DNA of 28,592 nucleotides from JAYEJW01 sp034716535 (GTDB lineage: Bacteria; Pseudomonadota; Gammaproteobacteria; Chromatiales; Chromatiaceae). The stretch spans positions 1 through 28,592 of the forward strand of contig JAYEJW010000473.1 in the NCBI GenBank assembly GCA_034716535.1. The letters are read 5' to 3'. A program made the position numbers and the translations under genes. Below the pieces are notes generated by a model. It was given only the letters and a program-made list of their open reading frames with translations. It did not search any database and was not told the DNA's origin. Positions 26,292-28,592 of the stretch are shown piece after piece (within the stretch, counting starts at the first letter, position 1; each line of letters opens with the position of its first letter).

Positions 26292-28163
26292 TCAATCGTG
26301 CCCCTCGTAAATCCGCTCCACGTCCTCGTGATAGCGGGTCAGGATACGTGCCCGCTTGAGCTTCATGGTCGGCGTCATGAACCCGTCCGCGATGGACCAG
26401 GGCTCCTCCACGACGCCCATGCGCCGAAGCGTCGCATGCCCGGGAAAGGCCTTGAGCCGCGCGCCGGCACGGCCTAAGAGGATCTCCTCGAGGCGTGGAC
26501 TAAGGCGCTCGACGGACAGTTTCGGATCCAGCCCCTCCGCCTTTGCGAGCTTCGCGTAGTTTTCAGAGTCCAATACCACGAGCGCCGCCAGATAGGGTCG
26601 GCCCTCGCCGATCAACAGCACCTGGGAGAAGAGCCTGTCCATCCCAATGGCCATTTCAAGATCCGAGGGGGGTACCTTCTCCCCGTTGGAGAGGACGAGT
26701 ACCTCTTTCAAACGCCCTGTGATGAACAGGTGACGGTTGTCCATCCGGACCTGATCCCCGGTTTGCAGCCAGCCGTTTTGGTCGACGGCGGCTGTGCTCG
26801 CCTGGGGTTGCTTCCAATAACCGAGCATGACGCCGGGCGACCTGACCAACAGCTCCTCCTGGGCACTGACGCTGACCTCGAGTCCGGGCAGCGGCACACC
26901 TACGCTCTCCGGGATGTTGTCCCTGAGCGGATTCACGCTCACGACCGGGCTCGCCTCGGTGAGACCGTAGCCCTGAATGAGCGGGATCCCCAGCCCGATG
27001 AAGAAGCGTGCGATCTCCGGTGCCAGGGGCGCGCCGCCGCAGACCGCGACGCGCAGCCGCCCGCCGAGGCGCGCGCGTACCTTACGGCCTACCAGGGCGT
27101 CCAGGAGAGCAGAGAAAAGCAGGTCTGGTGACCAGGAGCGCCGGCCCTGGGTGTGCTCGAACCGCCGGAATCCGACCGCCACCGCAGCCTCGAACAGCGC
27201 CCTCGCCGCCGCGGGCTCGTTCTCGAGCTTGTCCCGGATCCGCCCATGCACCCGCTCGAAGATGCGGGGTACCGAGATCAGCACGGTGGGCCGGATGATC
27301 GTCAGGTCTTCCGCCAACTTCGAGATCGAGCGCGCATAGGCGACGCTTGCGCCGGCCATCATGGGCAGGTAATAACCGCCCGTACGCTCCAGGGTGTGGG
27401 ATAGGGGCAGGAAGGACAGGAAGCGGTCCTGTGGAAACGCCCGAACGCGACGCAGGGAGGCCTCCGCATTCCAAAGGAGGTTATGGTGGCTGAGCATGAC
27501 CCCCTTCGGTGGACCGGTCGTGCCCGAGGTGTAAACGATCGTAGCCAGGTCGTGGGAGTGCTCGACCAGGTCGACGGCTTCGCCTTCGCCTCCCTCCTGC
27601 GCACGCACGAGCCAGTCCTCCACCGCGACTGCAGCAGGGAAGTCCCCTGCCTGCGGGCTACCCGGCTCCAGAACCGGAATGCGTAGGAGCTTCTCAAGGG
27701 TCGGCCGGATGGCCGCCAGCTCGGAGAGCTGCTCCCGTGTCTCCAGCAACAACAGCCTGACGCCGGCGTCCTCCAGGACGTGGCGCACGTTCTCAGGGCG
27801 GTCGTTTGTGTAGAGGGGAACCGCAACCAGACCGAGCCCCAATGCGGCCATGTCGAAGTAGACCCATTCGCACCGGTTGCTCATCATCAGGGCAACCCGG
27901 TCCCCCGCGGTCAGCTCCTCCCCGCGCAGCGCGGCCTGCCAACGTCCGACTGCCTCGGCGGTCTGTCGCCAAGTGGTCTCCTCCCACTGCTCCGACGCCG
28001 GATCGTACTGAACGTAGGCAACTGCGTCGGGCGAGCGCCGAGCCCGCTCCAGCAGCATGCCGGGCAGGGTCTTCGCCTCTGCCGCCGAGATGAACGCGTC
28101 GTCCTGGGGATGCGTCATGCTTGATGGTTCCAGACTTTCCCGGTTCTCATTGAAGAGTAGCAT
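26292..28163 (-). CDS. Long-chain acyl-CoA synthetase (FAA1-type AMP-binding enzyme)
   Basis: A 623-residue adenylate-forming ligase that activates fatty acids to acyl-CoA at the membrane face. The phosphate-binding loop is YTSGTTGPPKG (211-221), followed by SFLPLSHTLERTGGYY, QGYGLTE (397-403), TGD (468-470), the hinge TGRLKEVLVLSNGEKVPP (482-499) and the C-terminal catalytic-lysine region TPTMKLKR (Lys601 or Lys603). The long form and the LSNGE pattern place it with the FAA1/FadD15 group rather than E. coli FadD. The start at 28163 has AAGGGG 8 bases upstream; Met16 at 28118 is an alternative. It follows a beta-oxidation gene by 18 bases, so both probably serve fatty-acid breakdown. Confidence 0.92.
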   Translation of the reverse strand: MLLFNENRESLEPSSMTHPQDDAFISAAEAKTLPGMLLERARRSPDAVAYVQYDPASEQWEETTWRQTAEAVGRWQAALRGEELTAGDRVALMMSNRCEWVYFDMAALGLGLVAVPLYTNDRPENVRHVLEDAGVRLLLLETREQLSELAAIRPTLEKLLRIPVLEPGSPQAGDFPAAVAVEDWLVRAQEGGEGEAVDLVEHSHDLATIVYTSGTTGPPKGVMLSHHNLLWNAEASLRRVRAFPQDRFLSFLPLSHTLERTGGYYLPMMAGASVAYARSISKLAEDLTIIRPTVLISVPRIFERVHGRIRDKLENEPAAARALFEAAVAVGFRRFEHTQGRRSWSPDLLFSALLDALVGRKVRARLGGRLRVAVCGGAPLAPEIARFFIGLGIPLIQGYGLTEASPVVSVNPLRDNIPESVGVPLPGLEVSVSAQEELLVRSPGVMLGYWKQPQASTAAVDQNGWLQTGDQVRMDNRHLFITGRLKEVLVLSNGEKVPPSDLEMAIGMDRLFSQVLLIGEGRPYLAALVVLDSENYAKLAKAEGLDPKLSVERLSPRLEEILLGRAGARLKAFPGHATLRRMGVVEEPWSIADGFMTPTMKLKRARILTRYHEDVERIYEGHD

Positions 28164-28181
28164 AGGAGCGCCCCTTGGATT

Positions 28182-28592
28182 TCAGGCGTTCAGCAGGCGT
28201 TTCCAGCCACGATCGGGTTGGAAGTGACCGCCATGGCTGCGCCGCAGGGATTCCAGTCGGCCCAGCATTCGGCTCCACCCGCCCTCATCGATGTAATGCA
28301 TGGGACCGCCGCGGAAGGGCGCGAATCCGGTGCCGAAGATGACCCCCGCGTCGAGTAGGTCGGCATCCTCCACCACCCCCTCTCGCAGGCAGGCCACCGC
28401 CTCGTTGAGCAGTCGAAAGATCATGCGCTCGGCAAGATCGGGGGGCAGCCTGCGGCCCCCGGGCACCCGTTGTTTTTCCGCATGGCCGTCCTTGTAGCGG
28501 TAGAAGCCCTCTCCGCTCTTGCGCCCCAACAGGCCGTCGCGGACCATCTTTTTGAGAAGGGGTGGGGTTTCCTCCGGCGCGGTGAGACCGGC
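28182..28592 (-). CDS. 3-hydroxyacyl-CoA dehydrogenase / FadB-FadJ-type protein, C-terminal fragment
   Basis: The last 136 codons of a longer minus-strand gene that continues beyond base 28592. The fragment has KMVRDGLLGRKSGEGFYRYK and then ERMIFRLLNEAVACLREGVV and GVIFGTGFAPFRGGPMHYID. This is the second C-terminal dehydrogenase domain of the multifunctional beta-oxidation alpha subunit (E. coli FadB: ERMMIPMVNEVVRCLEEGI, then YGLGFPPFHGGAFRWLD). A stand-alone dehydrogenase is possible but less likely, since this half-domain repeat is typical of the fused enzyme. It is the upstream partner of the acyl-CoA synthetase gene. Confidence 0.85.
   Translation of the reverse strand, partial: AGLTAPEETPPLLKKMVRDGLLGRKSGEGFYRYKDGHAEKQRVPGGRRLPPDLAERMIFRLLNEAVACLREGVVEDADLLDAGVIFGTGFAPFRGGPMHYIDEGGWSRMLGRLESLRRSHGGHFQPDRGWKRLLNA

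Overview
This window is a GC-rich stretch of a gammaproteobacterial chromosome. The gene order matches the conserved gammaproteobacterial blocks lpxB-rnhB-dnaE and yceD-rpmF-plsX-fabH-fabD-fabG-acpP-fabF-pabC-mltG-tmk-holB-tatD. A type IV pilus-type pilZ sits between holB and tatD, as in Pseudomonas and purple sulfur bacterial relatives. A hisZ gene lies just before purA, and a complete sodium-pumping oxaloacetate decarboxylase set (oadG-oadA-oadB) is present. Together these argue against Enterobacterales and suggest a free-living, possibly marine or haloalkaliphilic group such as Chromatiales/Ectothiorhodospiraceae-like bacteria. That placement is an inference from content and order, not from a search.

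Layout. Positions 1-670 hold the end of lpxB and rnhB. Positions 677-2155 (minus) encode a YihY/BrkB-family membrane protein with a long C-terminal cytoplasmic extension, and a thioredoxin-like TlpA protein diverges from it (2338-2862). Then come dnaE (2949-6530), a small DUF2065 membrane protein (6641-6832), hisZ (6924-8108) and purA (8299-9594). Next is the oadGAB sodium pump (9763-13136). A strong-looking sigma70-type promoter at 13153-13182 appears to start the long lipid/envelope operon: yceD, rpmF, plsX, fabH, fabD, fabG, acpP, fabF, pabC, mltG, tmk, holB, pilZ, tatD (13192-24528). On the minus strand follow a two-domain polyphosphate:AMP phosphotransferase (24541-26100) and a fatty-acid activation/beta-oxidation pair (acyl-CoA synthetase 26292-28163, and the C-terminal end of a 3-hydroxyacyl-CoA dehydrogenase running off the window at 28592).

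How it works together. The central operon makes and elongates fatty acids on acyl carrier protein (FabD, FabH, FabG, AcpP, FabF) and feeds phospholipid synthesis (PlsX). It also carries a ribosomal protein (L32), a folate enzyme (PabC), a peptidoglycan terminase (MltG), dTMP kinase and a clamp-loader subunit. OadGAB would couple oxaloacetate decarboxylation to Na+ export. The minus-strand genes at the right end work in fatty-acid breakdown and in nucleotide phosphorylation from polyphosphate.

I see no tRNA, rRNA, CRISPR array, insertion sequence, prophage or attachment site. No gap between genes is longer than about 200 bases. Nearly all of it is core housekeeping sequence, and I do not see a previously undescribed multi-gene system. 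The points worth a second look are regulatory: an apparently leaderless yceD start with an inverted repeat across its promoter, hairpins on both sides of acpP (one side with two mutually exclusive folds), a 20-bp perfect palindrome between hisZ and purA, and a terminator-like element for tatD built into the lysine-rich tail codons of the convergent gene.
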